Assembly (NCBI GenBank): GCA_965233625.1
Contig: OZ247499.1
Location: forward strand, 7,749,639-7,813,638
Length of the DNA: 64,000 nt
Reading direction: 5' to 3'
Source of the DNA: G965233625 sp965233625
GTDB taxonomy: Bacteria; Planctomycetota; Planctomycetia; Pirellulales; Pirellulaceae
Part shown: in pieces, positions 9,018 to 17,438 of the stretch
Numbering within the stretch: the stretch's first letter is position 1
Layout of the letters: each line of letters starts with the position of its first letter
Program-made: the position numbers and the translations under genes
Notes under the pieces: model-generated
What the model was told of the DNA's origin: nothing
The model's database searches: none
The model's input: the letters and a program-made list of their open reading frames with translations, nothing else

Positions 9018-9849
9018 GGGAATCACCTAAGAGGTATCACCGAATGTGAAGACGAGGACCGCGGAACATTGTGCAATAGATGCGGACCATCGTTAACGTA
9101 GAAAGGTCTTAACTTGTAAACGCAACGCTAATGAACGCCGCAGACCTAGCGGAGCGACATTAGCGAACTTGGGGCATTCCGCCCGGGAAACTTGGGCATT
9201 CCGCCCGGGAATCTAGCCAGAATCTCTGGCTGTAAGCGTGTTACCGCGGCTGATCATCAGACTCCATTTAACCAGCGACCCCGCCCAGCCAGGCGTGAGT
9301 CGTTTCAGTTCTCAAGGCCACATTCCGTTGAAACTGGAGCATTCTCCATATTCGCAGGAACATCGCCATCAATCCTGTGGCGAATCGCTGGGGCAACGGT
9401 TAAGGCGGCCCGCGATGGCGAACAGGATTGCTTCACTTCTACACCAGAAGCTGCCAGTGATGTGCTCCATTAGCCACCACAAACTTCCAGAACTAATCCA
9501 GGGCGCCAACTTGAACGCGTTGCGTTGTTAAGCTTGAACTGCCGAGGGACGCTTCGCCGTTAATTTTGATTAAGCGGACTGAAGAAGCACTAAATCCTCA
9601 TTTCGCCGGGACATTACCCTGTTGGGGTATACCAGTGAAATTGTTTGTGAGGACCGTTCCTTGATGCCACGGCGCTGCGCGCACGTGTGGTGTCGAAGAA
9701 GTATGTAGGAAAATATTACCGGCATGAACGGCTGTGTCAAGCGAACCTACCCCGGTATCTTTATATTTCTAGTGTTTATGCCGTTGGAAGCCGCTCTGGC
9801 AGTTTTGGACTGCAGTTTCGAGAAACCTTAATAATCAGGATGCTATCAG
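9018..9849. other. Long non-coding stretch between rho and mscL
   Basis: About 830 bases separate the divergent rho and mscL genes. Short frames occur on the plus strand (9192-9531) but show no recognisable domain, signal peptide or ribosome site. The stretch holds a short tandem repeat (9168-9210) and a small hairpin with a 7-bp stem at 9215-9231. It presumably includes the rho leader and promoter (minus strand) and the mscL promoter. Part of it could be a decayed gene, but I see no family trace. Confidence 0.6.
9168..9210. repeat. Tandem duplication of a roughly 20-base unit
   Basis: The unit CTTGGGGCATTCCGCCCGGG at 9168-9187 is repeated, lacking one G, from 9191 onward as CTTGGGCATTCCGCCCGGG. 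Two copies lie three bases apart in the rho/mscL intergenic stretch. A local duplication is the simplest reading; a paired protein-binding site is possible. Confidence 0.75.
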
Positions 9850-10236
9850 ATGCTGAAAGAGTTCCGCGATTTTCTGATGCGTGGCAATGTGATGGATTTA
9901 GCAGTCGCCGTGATCCTGGGAGCGGCGTTCTCCGCCATTGTCTCGTCGCTGGTTTCCGATGTAATTACGCCCGCAGCGTTGAACCCCGTGATGGAGTCGC
10001 TGAAGGTAAAGGAGCTAGAGAAACTAAGCTGGAATGGAATTCTCTATGGCAAGTTTATGGCTGCTGTGCTGAATTTCGTCGTTGTCGCCGCCGTGATCTT
10101 TGTGCTGGTCAAAGTCACCAACAAAATACAGACGGCCTTCATCAAGAAGAAAGAAGAGGACAAAAAGCCCGCGGCGATCACTCAGGAAGTAAAGCTTCTG
10201 ACTGAAATCCGCGATTTGTTGAAAGAACGCGGGTAG
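9850..10236 (+). CDS. mscL: Large-conductance mechanosensitive channel MscL
   Basis: A 128-residue membrane protein opening under membrane tension to release solutes in hypo-osmotic shock. The N-terminal amphipathic helix and first membrane segment (FRDFLMRGNVMDLAVAVILG) match MscL closely. A second membrane segment lies near residues 72-95, and the C-terminal cytoplasmic helix ends with LLTEIRDLLKERG, a hallmark of the family. Length is normal. It is a single gene with no co-transcribed neighbour visible. Confidence 0.96.
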   Translation: MLKEFRDFLMRGNVMDLAVAVILGAAFSAIVSSLVSDVITPAALNPVMESLKVKELEKLSWNGILYGKFMAAVLNFVVVAAVIFVLVKVTNKIQTAFIKKKEEDKKPAAITQEVKLLTEIRDLLKERG

Positions 10237-10265
10237 CCGGCCCCTATCCCGTGATTGATTCGCGT

Positions 10266-10523
10266 CTATCGCCGGCCGAAGATCATGTCGTACACGGCGG
10301 AACTGCGTGCCGGCTCGGACCGTGGGCTGCTGAATTCGCGCGGCCTGCCGCCTACGATTTCTGGTCCTGCGTCCTGATCCGGGTAAGGGTCATGGATGGT
10401 TGCATTAAAACGCTGCTGCTCCTGCGTGCCTGGCTGGAAGAGCCTGGGCCGGGCGACATTGCATCCTGTGAACACAGAGATTGCAACGCAAAGAACAGCA
10501 ATCTGGCGCCAGCGAGGTGACAT
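10266..10523 (-). CDS. Small planctomycete-type lipoprotein
   Basis: An 85-residue protein. The open frame extends upstream to 10685, but ATG 10523 is preferred: GGGAG lies 6 bases upstream and the resulting N-terminus is a lipoprotein signal (MSPRWRQIAVLCVAISVFTGC, Cys at 21). The mature part carries DAGPEIVGGRPREF and ends in a short basic tail. I recall similar short proteins with a Pro-rich entry and a PEIVGGRPREF-like core in other planctomycetes, none with a known role. It would be anchored in the inner or outer membrane. It converges on mscL. Confidence 0.7.
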   Translation of the reverse strand: MSPRWRQIAVLCVAISVFTGCNVARPRLFQPGTQEQQRFNATIHDPYPDQDAGPEIVGGRPREFSSPRSEPARSSAVYDMIFGRR

Positions 10524-10961
10524 GATAACTCCCACACAATGCCCGGAGGCACGGTCATACCGGGGTGATGGTGATCTGAGTGCAGAAAAGAAGGACACTC
10601 GTTGACGCAACCCGTGCGGCGGAACGATAGGGGAACGTGACATCCTTTTCAATACAGATCGTCGGCGCCAGCAACTGCATCGCACCAGCCAGAAGCTAGC
10701 ATTGGTAAGCGATGATTCAGAAACCCGATATTGGGCTGAGTTGGACTATGACGGTTGTAGCGTTCTTAATGACCATCAGAGAAAACACCATATCGTGTGT
10801 GGGGTATGTCGATATTCACCTACGACGGGCGCTGAAAATGGCGCCATAATTAACCAGGCGTGGGCAGGTGCGGCTGAATAATACGGCCGCTCGGCCTTGT
10901 GGGCACAAGGGCAACAGTCCACCTCAACATTCGAGGTTGATGGGCAGACGAGGGGCAAACG
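10524..10961. other. Intergenic stretch upstream of the secretin gene cluster
   Basis: About 440 bases between the divergent lipoprotein and exported-protein genes. I see no convincing gene. A perfect hairpin (CCTTGTG at 10895-10901, CACAAGG at 10904-10910) lies 50 bases before the first gene of the cluster, and GAGGGG sits 6 bases before that gene's ATG as its ribosome site. The hairpin could be a leader structure or an operator. No known riboswitch fits. Confidence 0.5.
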
Positions 10962-11516
10962 ATGAAAACCTGGCAGACAAAAACAGCGGGAGTGGCTGCG
11001 CTTATTTGTGGAAGCCTATTAGCCACCAGCACTGGCTACGCTCAGCTGACTGGCTCCCAGGACATGAAGGTTGTTGTCCCCTCCGTTCTTTCAATCACTG
11101 CGCCCGTGGCCGCCATCTGCGAAAACCACGACGAAACGGATGCAGACTTCGCACTCTCCACCCAGCAATGGGTGGCGAACTGTAATGGCGCAGCCGGTGC
11201 GACGGTCATTTTCTCATTGGATCAGCCATTCACCAATATGGCGGCGCCTGCATTTAAACGTGATGCGCGGATCACGGTTTCGTTGGATGTCGCGAACACA
11301 GACTCTGTGGCCACATGGCTGGTAGCGGCTCCGGTGTCTATTAGCACCGACTATGATCTCGCCATTCCTCTGAATACGGTTTCAGTAGCTGCCGCTTCGA
11401 TTCTTCCAGGAGTCGCTACTTTCAATGTGACGGTCGAATTCGTAACGGATGACTATTCAACGCTACCGAGCGGAACGTACGCGACGTGCGTTAGCGCGAT
11501 CATCACCGCAAACTAA
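10962..11516 (+). CDS. Exported beta-rich protein A, possible pilin-like subunit
   Basis: A 184-residue protein with a signal peptide (about 1-28, cut after GYAQ or near it). The mature part is Thr/Val/Ala-rich with alternating hydrophobic residues, as in a beta sandwich, and contains three cysteines. It is homologous to the next gene: both have an SITAP/SVTAP start, a matching RDARITVSL/RVDAQLTLSV strand and the same C-terminal pattern YATCVSAIITAN/YRATVIGTITAN. A conserved hydrophobic C-terminal strand is what fimbrial subunits (SCPU or DUF4402 type) use for polymerisation. That role is inference; the sequence shows only export, beta character and paralogy. GAGGGG upstream supports the start. 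Confidence 0.75.
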   Translation: MKTWQTKTAGVAALICGSLLATSTGYAQLTGSQDMKVVVPSVLSITAPVAAICENHDETDADFALSTQQWVANCNGAAGATVIFSLDQPFTNMAAPAFKRDARITVSLDVANTDSVATWLVAAPVSISTDYDLAIPLNTVSVAAASILPGVATFNVTVEFVTDDYSTLPSGTYATCVSAIITAN

Positions 11517-11571
11517 GCGATCGCTACTCGTGTAGTGTCGTGTTTTCATCCCACGCAAGGAGGCGATCGGA

Positions 11572-12090
11572 ATGGAAGCGGCTTTAGAATGTCCGAAGCG
11601 GTGCGCGAAACTTATCGTACTGCTGATTATTACGGGCGGAGTCAGCCTGTTCCTGCTGCCCCGTCTAGCCGTCGCTCAGGTCTCTGTTACGGCCCCCGCG
11701 CAATTGTGCATCGCTCACGATATGACCGCGGGCGATCAGACCTTCAGCAGCGCGATCTGGCAGGCGGAAAACGGTAGTTCCATCATCGGCGCCACCTTGG
11801 CGCTTGCCTGTGGTCCATTCGTTCACGAAACGCTTTCAGATCGACGCGTCGACGCGCAATTGACCTTAAGTGTGCAGTCGCAGACTGCCGGCGCAGGTTG
11901 GATTCCCATTGTATCAACCGCAACCACCAACATCGGTCTAGGAAGTTTGACCGCTGTGGTTGTGGCCGCTTCTGTGCTTTCTGGCAACGCCGCCATTCAA
12001 GTGCAAGCAGCCTTGAAGGGCACGGATCCCGATACGCTGGTGGCCGGCGAATACCGGGCCACTGTCATCGGGACGATCACTGCGAATTAA
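11572..12090 (+). CDS. Exported beta-rich protein B, paralogue of the preceding gene
   Basis: A 172-residue protein with a long N-terminal signal (membrane span about residues 13-30, cut near AVAQ). A very good ribosome site, AAGGAGG, lies 8 bases before the ATG. Its core (SVTAPAQLC, GATLALACG) and C-terminus (GEYRATVIGTITAN) align with protein A, showing a tandem duplication with strong divergence. Two cysteines in the mature part could form a disulfide. It is followed 17 bases later by the secretin gene, so the three are probably one operon. A structural subunit of a fibre or a secreted substrate are the main possibilities. Confidence 0.75.
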   Translation: MEAALECPKRCAKLIVLLIITGGVSLFLLPRLAVAQVSVTAPAQLCIAHDMTAGDQTFSSAIWQAENGSSIIGATLALACGPFVHETLSDRRVDAQLTLSVQSQTAGAGWIPIVSTATTNIGLGSLTAVVVAASVLSGNAAIQVQAALKGTDPDTLVAGEYRATVIGTITAN

Positions 12091-12107
12091 ATCAAAGGCG
12101 GTATCCG

Positions 12108-13784
12108 ATGAAGGGCAGGCATCTGATGACACAACTCAATTATTACAGCCGCGTTGGTTTAATGAATCGCGCACTGCTGTTTGCGCTGCTATTAGTAGCA
12201 ACCTTAATCCAGGTGGGGTGTGTTTCAACGGGGACGCAACTCCCGGCTGAGAAAAAGAGCCTTGACGCCATCTTGCGTGAAACGGCATACAAGTTTGACC
12301 GGCCTCGATCACAGACCACGACCAGACGCCCGCGGCAGCGGGAGTTCGTCCGCCGGGAGCCTGATCACTACTTCGGCGCGCCGCGTCCGGGAGTTGCGGC
12401 GCAACCCGTCTTCAAGACGCGGCGCCACCAGTCTCACCGGCTGGCGTCGTTCCAGGGATTTGAACTACTCGAAGGCGGCCGGGCAACGGTGATTCCCTCC
12501 CAGTTACCAAGGCCGTCGGAAGGCTTGCCAGTTTCTGACACATTTATTGAGAGCGATCTTCGTCAGGCGATTCAGTCCATTGCCACGCAGGCCAAGGTTG
12601 ACGTAGTGCTGGGTGATGATGTTCACGGGGTAGCGGACGCCGTGTTTCAGAACGAACCCTTCGAACGTGCACTTCGGCGGTTGCTGACGCCGGCGGGCTG
12701 CGTCTTTCGTAAGAGCGACGGTACCTACCTGATAGGCACGACTGATCCAGAGTCCGAGATGTTTCCGTTGCTCTCGGGCATTTATGAATACCGCACGATG
12801 CACACCGCTCCAGAGAATCTGGTGAAACTGCTTCCGGCTAGGCAGCAGAGATTTGTGCGGATCAGTGACACGAGTAACCTGATTGTTATTGAAGCGCCAG
12901 AGCAAACTGCGACGCGTATCTTGCAGAGTTTGAAGTACGTGGACCGCGCGCCCCCGCAAGTGGACCTCACGGTGATGGTATGCGTTTATTCGCCAGAAAC
13001 AAATTTCCGTTTCGGATTTGATATGGAACACGGCGTAAATCTGACAGGTGAGGCCGCCAGCGTCGCGCTGTCGGGGCTTTCGCTAAGCGGCGCCGTCGGC
13101 CCGAGCGGGGTTTCGGCATTGAATAACTTCACCAACACGAGTCTTGTCCTGAAGGCGCTGCAGCAGGAAGGATATCTCTCGATCAAAGCGTCTCCCAGCG
13201 TCATGGCTCGCGACGGAGAAAAGGCAACGATCCAGATTGGCCGCGAATCGTACTTCAGTGTTCAGCAGGCCGGCGTGACGCAGATTTTCCGCAACGATAT
13301 TGAGCGTGTTGAATCCGGCATCATGCTTGACTTAACGCCAACAATCCGCGGAAACAGAGTTGCGATCCGGATTGACCGCGCAGAAGTCAGCGAAGACATC
13401 CGTACCGGCGAAACAACCGGCAACGGTCAGTTCCCGGTGATTAACCGTCGTCGCGTTTCGACCTCTGTCCATGTAAACGACGGCGAGACGGTGGTGATCG
13501 GCGGACTCAAGCAGAATCAGGTCGTCGATAGCGTTTCAAAGTTCCCGTTGCTGGGAGATATCCCCCTGGCCGGGCACCTTTTCCGCAGGATCGAAAAGCA
13601 GAACACGACATCAGAAATAGCTATCTTCATTTCACCACGTATCGTGCGAACGGAAGAATATGTCGAAGAAATCTCTCACGATCAGCCGCTGCCGGGCCAT
13701 CGTTCTGACGGTTGCCGTCGTTATAATCCTCCACACAACGGCGAACTTGAATGGTCAGAACCGGCCCGCGAAGACTTCCGCTAA
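12108..13784 (+). CDS. Secretin family outer-membrane channel, lipoprotein-like N-terminus
   Basis: A 558-residue secretin. ATG 12108 is chosen because AGGCGG lies 6 bases upstream; the frame is open further back but runs through the previous gene. Residues about 20-38 are a lipoprotein-like signal ending VGC (Cys38). A short STN-type domain follows (about 143-205, DLRQAIQSIATQAKVD), then an N1-like domain and the secretin channel domain (about 290-514) with ESGIMLDLTPTIRGN, HVNDGETVVIGGLK and PLLGDIPLAGHLF, ending FISPRIV. A 44-residue tail overlaps the next gene. No GspE-type ATPase or inner-membrane platform gene lies nearby, so it is not an ordinary type II or type IV pilus locus. Confidence 0.92.
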   Translation: MKGRHLMTQLNYYSRVGLMNRALLFALLLVATLIQVGCVSTGTQLPAEKKSLDAILRETAYKFDRPRSQTTTRRPRQREFVRREPDHYFGAPRPGVAAQPVFKTRRHQSHRLASFQGFELLEGGRATVIPSQLPRPSEGLPVSDTFIESDLRQAIQSIATQAKVDVVLGDDVHGVADAVFQNEPFERALRRLLTPAGCVFRKSDGTYLIGTTDPESEMFPLLSGIYEYRTMHTAPENLVKLLPARQQRFVRISDTSNLIVIEAPEQTATRILQSLKYVDRAPPQVDLTVMVCVYSPETNFRFGFDMEHGVNLTGEAASVALSGLSLSGAVGPSGVSALNNFTNTSLVLKALQQEGYLSIKASPSVMARDGEKATIQIGRESYFSVQQAGVTQIFRNDIERVESGIMLDLTPTIRGNRVAIRIDRAEVSEDIRTGETTGNGQFPVINRRRVSTSVHVNDGETVVIGGLKQNQVVDSVSKFPLLGDIPLAGHLFRRIEKQNTTSEIAIFISPRIVRTEEYVEEISHDQPLPGHRSDGCRRYNPPHNGELEWSEPAREDFR

Positions 13785-15231
13785 GCGGGAGGCCGTTGGA
13801 AAAAGGTTTGAGATTACACCGCTTCTTAGCGAATTGTCGCTGCGCGCAGGGCAGACCGCTTCGTTTGAATTTGAACTGAAATCCGATGGCCCTGGCCGGT
13901 ACAAGGTTCAGCCTGTTGCGATGCGGCAGTTGCAGAGCGGGCTTCTTATGCCTGGAGATAATCCTACTCCTGAGAACATCCGCCTGATCAGCCCGCCGGA
14001 AATTAAGGTCGCCGCCGGGCAGATCAGCAAGATCCGCGGGGAAGTAAAAGCGCCTTCCAAAAACGGAGTCTTTCTTCCTCTCGGCATCCTGGTAACACAG
14101 TTGCCGGACGAAGAGGTCGAAGCCATAGGCGGTACAGCGCGACGGGCGGGGGTCAATTACATTGCCCGTTACCTCCTGCGTGTTGAAGTACGCACGCCAG
14201 GCTCTACGTTCGGTCAGCAGAAACTGAAGTTCCTGGCGGCAGGAGTTATGTCAGAAAAGGGAATGCCTGTACTGCGAACGGTGATGACGAGCGAGGCGCC
14301 GGGGGCTGTTGAATTCTCTGTGCAAGCTCAGCTACTGCAAGATGGTCAGCGGGTGGGCCGCCCCTTTATGCTTTCGATGCCTGTGCGGGAAAGTGAGACA
14401 ACGGCGCGAAAGTACGCCGCACGGATTATGCCGAAGGCGAAAATCTATATGCAGTCGATGCTACCCGGCCCCATCATCTCTGGCGATTACGAATTAGAAC
14501 TGGCAATTGTCTGGCAAGGCAGGCGTTACGGGGTCGTTAAGGGAAAGATCCGTCTGCAAGCGGATGACTTCCCGGCGCTGGACGGGCGGCACATGGTGCT
14601 TCTTAACAAGTTGCACGTCCAGAATCCGCAGATCGCGTTCGATGCCAGTCAGGGTGGAAAACGGCTGACTTCTTTGCGGATGGAGAATCGCGGTTCCGAA
14701 GCCGTTACGGTAAACCTGAAACTTCCGCCGGACGGCTGGTGCTACGTGCGGCCCTCGCAGCTAACCATTCCGCCCGCGTCCACTCGCGGTGTGCTGATCG
14801 GGCTGAAAGGACGGCAGCCGGACCAAGCCGCCTATCAATCGCTGGTGCTGACAGCTTCGATGGGCGAAGGTGAACAGAAACGCACTGCAGTGCGGACCCT
14901 GCCCATTGCATGGCTGCCCGCGGATGCGGAGGTAAAACCTTTGATCGTAGGTCCTTTGAAATGGAATGCGGCGGACAAGCGATTCCATATAAAGGTGACC
15001 AACCACGGCCAGCGGCATCAGACGCCGCAGTTACGTGTGCGGCTCGCATCGGCAGAGGGGCAGCAGGCTGACCTTCAAGCGGGATTCGGCGTCTGGGTGC
15101 TGCCTGGACAGACAACCACGCTCGTTCTATCGCGCCAGCAACTTCCTGCCGGCGACTATCACTATGACGGTGAGATTGAGTCCGCCGGCAAGACGCAGCG
15201 TTTCCGGGGCGAAGTAAGCATTCATCCTTAG
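13660..15231 (+). CDS. Exported multi-Ig protein with PapD-like N-terminal domain
   Basis: A 523-residue exported protein. The signal peptide (MSKKSLTISRCRAIVLTVAV onward) requires the start at 13660, which overlaps the secretin gene by 125 bases in another frame; GGAAG lies just upstream. Residues about 49-185 resemble a pilus-assembly-chaperone or DUF916-like Ig domain: FEITPLLSELSLRAGQ, then ISPPEIKVAAGQISKIRGEV, and YIARYLLRVEV as the next strand. Further Ig/Fn3-like domains follow to the C-terminus, with a conserved-looking IPPAS and LPAGDYHYDGEI. It could hold or cap the small exported proteins A and B, or be a periplasmic partner of the secretin. No transmembrane segment other than the signal is present. 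Confidence 0.8.
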   Translation: MSKKSLTISRCRAIVLTVAVVIILHTTANLNGQNRPAKTSAKREAVGKRFEITPLLSELSLRAGQTASFEFELKSDGPGRYKVQPVAMRQLQSGLLMPGDNPTPENIRLISPPEIKVAAGQISKIRGEVKAPSKNGVFLPLGILVTQLPDEEVEAIGGTARRAGVNYIARYLLRVEVRTPGSTFGQQKLKFLAAGVMSEKGMPVLRTVMTSEAPGAVEFSVQAQLLQDGQRVGRPFMLSMPVRESETTARKYAARIMPKAKIYMQSMLPGPIISGDYELELAIVWQGRRYGVVKGKIRLQADDFPALDGRHMVLLNKLHVQNPQIAFDASQGGKRLTSLRMENRGSEAVTVNLKLPPDGWCYVRPSQLTIPPASTRGVLIGLKGRQPDQAAYQSLVLTASMGEGEQKRTAVRTLPIAWLPADAEVKPLIVGPLKWNAADKRFHIKVTNHGQRHQTPQLRVRLASAEGQQADLQAGFGVWVLPGQTTTLVLSRQQLPAGDYHYDGEIESAGKTQRFRGEVSIHP

Positions 15232-15237
15232 CCCGCG

Positions 15238-15264
15238 ATGCAAGCACTAATAGCATTGCATTTT
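15238..15264 (+). terminator. Weak terminator candidate after the secretin cluster
   Basis: ATGCAA (15238-15243) pairs with TTGCAT (15256-15261), followed by three more T. The stem is short and A/T-rich and the U-tract is short, so this is tentative. It sits just after the stop codon of the multi-Ig gene. Confidence 0.3.
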
Positions 15265-15380
15265 GCTGTGCGTCAGCGCGCTATTGCCGCCACGGCGAAG
15301 AATCTGTTAGAACCCTCCCGCTGGTCCAAGGTTTCTTCATCTGGAACCGTTATCAAACCACAGGGGGAAAGGATTCCGCC

Positions 15381-16460
15381 ATGAGTAGCCATACGCTGAA
15401 GTCTCTTCATGAACGGGTGGGCGGCGAACTGCACGGTGACGCTAGCACGCAGATTACCGGTGTCGCTATCATCCGCGACGCGACGCCCGGAGACATTACG
15501 CTGGCGGGCGATGCAAAGTTCAGCGAGTCTCTGAAAGACTGCGACGCTTCCGCCGTGATTGTCGCCAAAGGCGTATCATCGCACGGGCTGCCCTGTATTG
15601 AAGTGGAGGATCTTCACGCTGCGTTTATGATCATCACGCAGCTATTCCGCCCGGCGCCACGCGTTCCGGCCCGCACGATCAGCCCCGCGGCGCACGTTAG
15701 CGACACAGCCCAAACAGGCGAAAACCCATCGATTGCCGCCAATGTCGTTGTCGAAGATGGCGTGGTGCTGGGCGACAACGTCACGCTGCACGCGGGTGTT
15801 GTGGTGATGGAAGGAAGCGTGATCGGTAATGATACAACGATCTTCCCCAACGCCGTGATTTACGAAAACAGCAAGATCGGCGACCGCTGCATTATTCACG
15901 CCAGCGCCGTCATCGGCGCCTATGGTTTTGGTTACGATTCAAGTGCCGCGGGCCATGTGCTATCAGCGCAGCTTGGCAATGTTGAGATTGGCAACGATGT
16001 AGAAGTCGGCGCCTGCGTGACGATTGATCGTGGCACGTACACGCCTACGACGATCGGCGACGGCAGCAAGCTGGATAACCAGGTGCAGATCGCGCACAAC
16101 TGCCGCATCGGCCGCCACAATATGATCTGCTCTCAGGTGGGAATCGCGGGCAGTTGTACAACCGGCGACTTCGTTGTGCTGGCCGGTCAGGTGGGCATCG
16201 GCGATCACATCACCATCAACGACGGCGGCGTGTGCGGCGCCCAGGCAGGTATCATGCAGGACGTGCCCGCAGGAACCACCGTGATCGGCAGCCCCGCACG
16301 ACCAGCCCGGCAGCAATTTGGCATCTTCGGCGCCATGGCGAAACTTCCCGCCATGCGGCGCGAACTGCGGGCGCTTTCACGCGACGTGGCTGCACTGCAA
16401 ACCACGGACGCCACGGAAAAAACCAGCGACGACGCCCCGGCGGAACGCGACGCCGCTTAG
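15381..16460 (+). CDS. lpxD: UDP-3-O-acylglucosamine N-acyltransferase LpxD
   Basis: Third step of lipid A synthesis: adds an N-linked hydroxyacyl chain from acyl-ACP to UDP-3-O-acyl-glucosamine. Residues 1-100 match the LpxD N-terminal uridine-binding domain (ITGVAIIRDATPGDITLAGD), and residues about 100-310 are a left-handed beta-helix of hexapeptide repeats (VVEDGVVLGDNVTLHAG). The active-site region IAHNCRIGRHNMICSQVGIAGS contains the catalytic His. A helical C-terminus follows. Length of 359 is normal. AGGA lies 7 bases upstream of the ATG. LpxI follows 48 bases later, indicating a lipid A operon. Confidence 0.96.
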   Translation: MSSHTLKSLHERVGGELHGDASTQITGVAIIRDATPGDITLAGDAKFSESLKDCDASAVIVAKGVSSHGLPCIEVEDLHAAFMIITQLFRPAPRVPARTISPAAHVSDTAQTGENPSIAANVVVEDGVVLGDNVTLHAGVVVMEGSVIGNDTTIFPNAVIYENSKIGDRCIIHASAVIGAYGFGYDSSAAGHVLSAQLGNVEIGNDVEVGACVTIDRGTYTPTTIGDGSKLDNQVQIAHNCRIGRHNMICSQVGIAGSCTTGDFVVLAGQVGIGDHITINDGGVCGAQAGIMQDVPAGTTVIGSPARPARQQFGIFGAMAKLPAMRRELRALSRDVAALQTTDATEKTSDDAPAERDAA

Positions 16461-16508
16461 TTTGAATCGTCTAATGATCGAACCCATGCTCGTGAAAGTT
16501 GACTGCTG

Positions 16509-17390
16509 ATGAACGCCCAACAGCGAACAGGCATTGTCGCCGGTTGGGGCCGCTACCCCGTTGTCATTGCCGAGGCTCTTAAGCGGCAGGGTCGTGAAGT
16601 CTACTGCGTCGGCATCGCAGGCCATGCAGATCCTGTGCTGGCCGACATCTGCGACGGCTACACGGTAAAAGGCGTGGCGAAGCTGGGCGGCGCCATCCGT
16701 TATTTCCGCCGCCACGATGTGGAACTGGCGACCATGGCGGGCAAGATTCATAAGAAGATAATGTTCGACCGCTTCAGCTGGTTCAGGCATATGCCGGACC
16801 TGCTCTGCCTGCGGACGTTCTATCCGCACTTTATTACGATGACCCAGGACCGCGCTGACGACACGCTGCTGACGGCGGTGATTGACGCGTACGCCAGGTA
16901 TGGCATCACCTTCGCACCTGCGACGGACTTTGCACCGGAGTTACTTGTGAAATCTGGAACACTCACCACCAGGCGTCTCTCGGCAACGCAGCAGAAAGAT
17001 GTGGAGTTTGGCTGGAATCTGGCCAAGCAGATGGGCGGTTTAGACGTGGGGCAAAGCGTGTGCGTTAAAGGCCGCGCGGTGCTGGCTGTTGAAGCCGTCG
17101 AAGGCACCGACCAGTGCATCCGCCGCGCCGGTGAACTGTGCGCCAAAGGCGGCTTCACCGTAGTCAAAGTCGCCAAGCCGCAGCAGGATATGCGGTTTGA
17201 TGTGCCGACCATCGGCGCCGGCACGTTGGAATCTATGAAAGCGGCCGGCGCCACCGTTCTGGCCGTTGAGGCGGACCGGACGATTGTGATTGACCAGCCC
17301 GACCTGGTAAAACTGGCGGAACAGTACGGCATTACCGTCGTCGCGTGCGAAGATCCTGCCAGCCTCGTCGATCTCCCACGCGCCGCATAG
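16509..17390 (+). CDS. lpxI: UDP-2,3-diacylglucosamine pyrophosphatase LpxI
   Basis: Cleaves UDP-2,3-diacylglucosamine to lipid X; LpxI replaces LpxH in many bacteria. The 293-residue sequence has the family's N-terminal GIVAGWGRYPVVIAEAL, the central DRADDTLLTAVIDAY and the C-terminal QDMRFDVPTIGAGTLE with the catalytic Asp region and VVACED end. It follows lpxD in a likely operon. A small hairpin without a U-tract (GACGCC 17393-17398, GGCGTC 17404-17409) lies immediately after the stop codon. Confidence 0.95.
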   Translation: MNAQQRTGIVAGWGRYPVVIAEALKRQGREVYCVGIAGHADPVLADICDGYTVKGVAKLGGAIRYFRRHDVELATMAGKIHKKIMFDRFSWFRHMPDLLCLRTFYPHFITMTQDRADDTLLTAVIDAYARYGITFAPATDFAPELLVKSGTLTTRRLSATQQKDVEFGWNLAKQMGGLDVGQSVCVKGRAVLAVEAVEGTDQCIRRAGELCAKGGFTVVKVAKPQQDMRFDVPTIGAGTLESMKAAGATVLAVEADRTIVIDQPDLVKLAEQYGITVVACEDPASLVDLPRAA

Positions 17391-17438
17391 TGGACGCCTG
17401 TGAGGCGTCTATGAAATGCTATCTAGCGGGAGAGTCTG

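Noticed and set aside
9687..10205. 172-codon frame overlapping mscL in another phase
   Set aside because: mscL is unambiguous from 9850; the overlapping frame has no family likeness.
10880..10961. Possible cyclic-di-GMP (GEMM) riboswitch before the secretin cluster
   Set aside because: A CACAAGGGCAA stretch recalls the GEMM entry, but the conserved ACGCAAAGCC and the tetraloop-receptor parts are absent.
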